From contig JAUYAB010000102.1 of assembly GCA_030693705.1 (NCBI GenBank), positions 1 through 52,695 on the forward strand: a stretch of 52,695 bases of DNA. The letters run 5' to 3'. Source of the DNA: Ignavibacteria bacterium. GTDB lineage: Bacteria; Bacteroidota; Ignavibacteria; Ignavibacteriales; Ignavibacteriaceae. How positions within the stretch are numbered: the first letter of the stretch is position 1; every line of letters begins with the position of its first letter. Positions 52,635 through 52,695 of this stretch are shown here, piece after piece. A model generated the notes under the pieces. It worked only from the letters and a program-made list of their open reading frames with translations, made no database searches and had not been told where the DNA came from. Position numbers and translations under genes: made by a program.

Positions 52635-52694
52635 TTACATTCCCGAAAGTTTCTTTTTAAGAAAATCTAATTTCTCGTGAACTTCTTTTGTTTG
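52635..52694 (-). CDS. C-terminal end of an unidentified gene, partial
   Basis: Read from the right edge on the minus strand the last 19 codons are QTKEVHEKLDFLKKKLSGM followed by TAA (52635-52637). The pattern is an amphipathic helix, and a strong terminator follows at 52596-52624, so this is probably a real gene end. The product cannot be identified from so short a piece. Confidence 0.55.
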   Translation of the reverse strand, partial: QTKEVHEKLDFLKKKLSGM

Positions 52695-52695
52695 C

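Overview
The window is AT-rich and tightly packed. It most resembles a chromosome fragment from the Ignavibacteria or a close relative in the Bacteroidota/Chlorobiota group. The main evidence is the C-terminal NYPNPFNPxT-type sorting domain on several secreted proteins, FISUMP and MXAN_6640-type secreted proteins, and cytochrome c maturation genes with a Cys-type CcmE. Assignment is from protein features only; no rRNA or other marker is present.

Positions 1-22194 are one long minus-strand block that looks like a glycan and amino-sugar utilisation locus. Read in its transcription direction it encodes a NagX-like membrane acyltransferase, an arylsulfotransferase-like secreted protein, a carbohydrate-binding secreted protein, a GH20 hexosaminidase, an unrecognised secreted protein of 568 aa, a GH3 enzyme with PA14, a GH43 enzyme with discoidin and Fn3 domains, a GH16 enzyme with a malectin-like domain, a PAS histidine kinase with a LytTR response regulator, a FucP-family sugar transporter, a NagB/PIG-L fusion, and the start of a ROK sugar kinase. 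A plausible flow is extracellular depolymerisation, uptake of GlcNAc or another sugar by the transporter, phosphorylation by the ROK kinase and deamination by the NagB domain. No SusC/SusD pair is present.

Positions 22195-32407 run on the plus strand: an intergenic region with two diverged tandem repeat units, a roughly 1990-aa sensor kinase with about 8 PAS and 3 GAF domains, a second REC-LytTR regulator closely resembling the first, a cluster of REP-like palindromes, and a methyl-accepting chemotaxis protein with a Cys-rich PAS domain. After another palindrome-rich gap come hemL, a FISUMP lipoprotein, htpX with a small membrane protein, and an ORF6N-domain protein.

Positions 38244-48309 form a chain of overlapping or nearly abutting plus-strand genes: bamD, a hotdog thioesterase, an FG-GAP protein, an MXAN_6640-type metalloprotease and ccmA, then ccmB, ccmC, a 49-aa ccmD-like gene, ccmE (CxxxY type) and ccmF. 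On the minus strand, 48347-52471 encodes a large secreted GH13 amylase-family protein. The window ends in the last codons of another minus-strand gene behind a clear terminator.

I saw no tRNA, rRNA, CRISPR array, complete insertion sequence or phage. The least explained material is the set of intergenic palindromes and the tandem repeat units upstream of the giant kinase.
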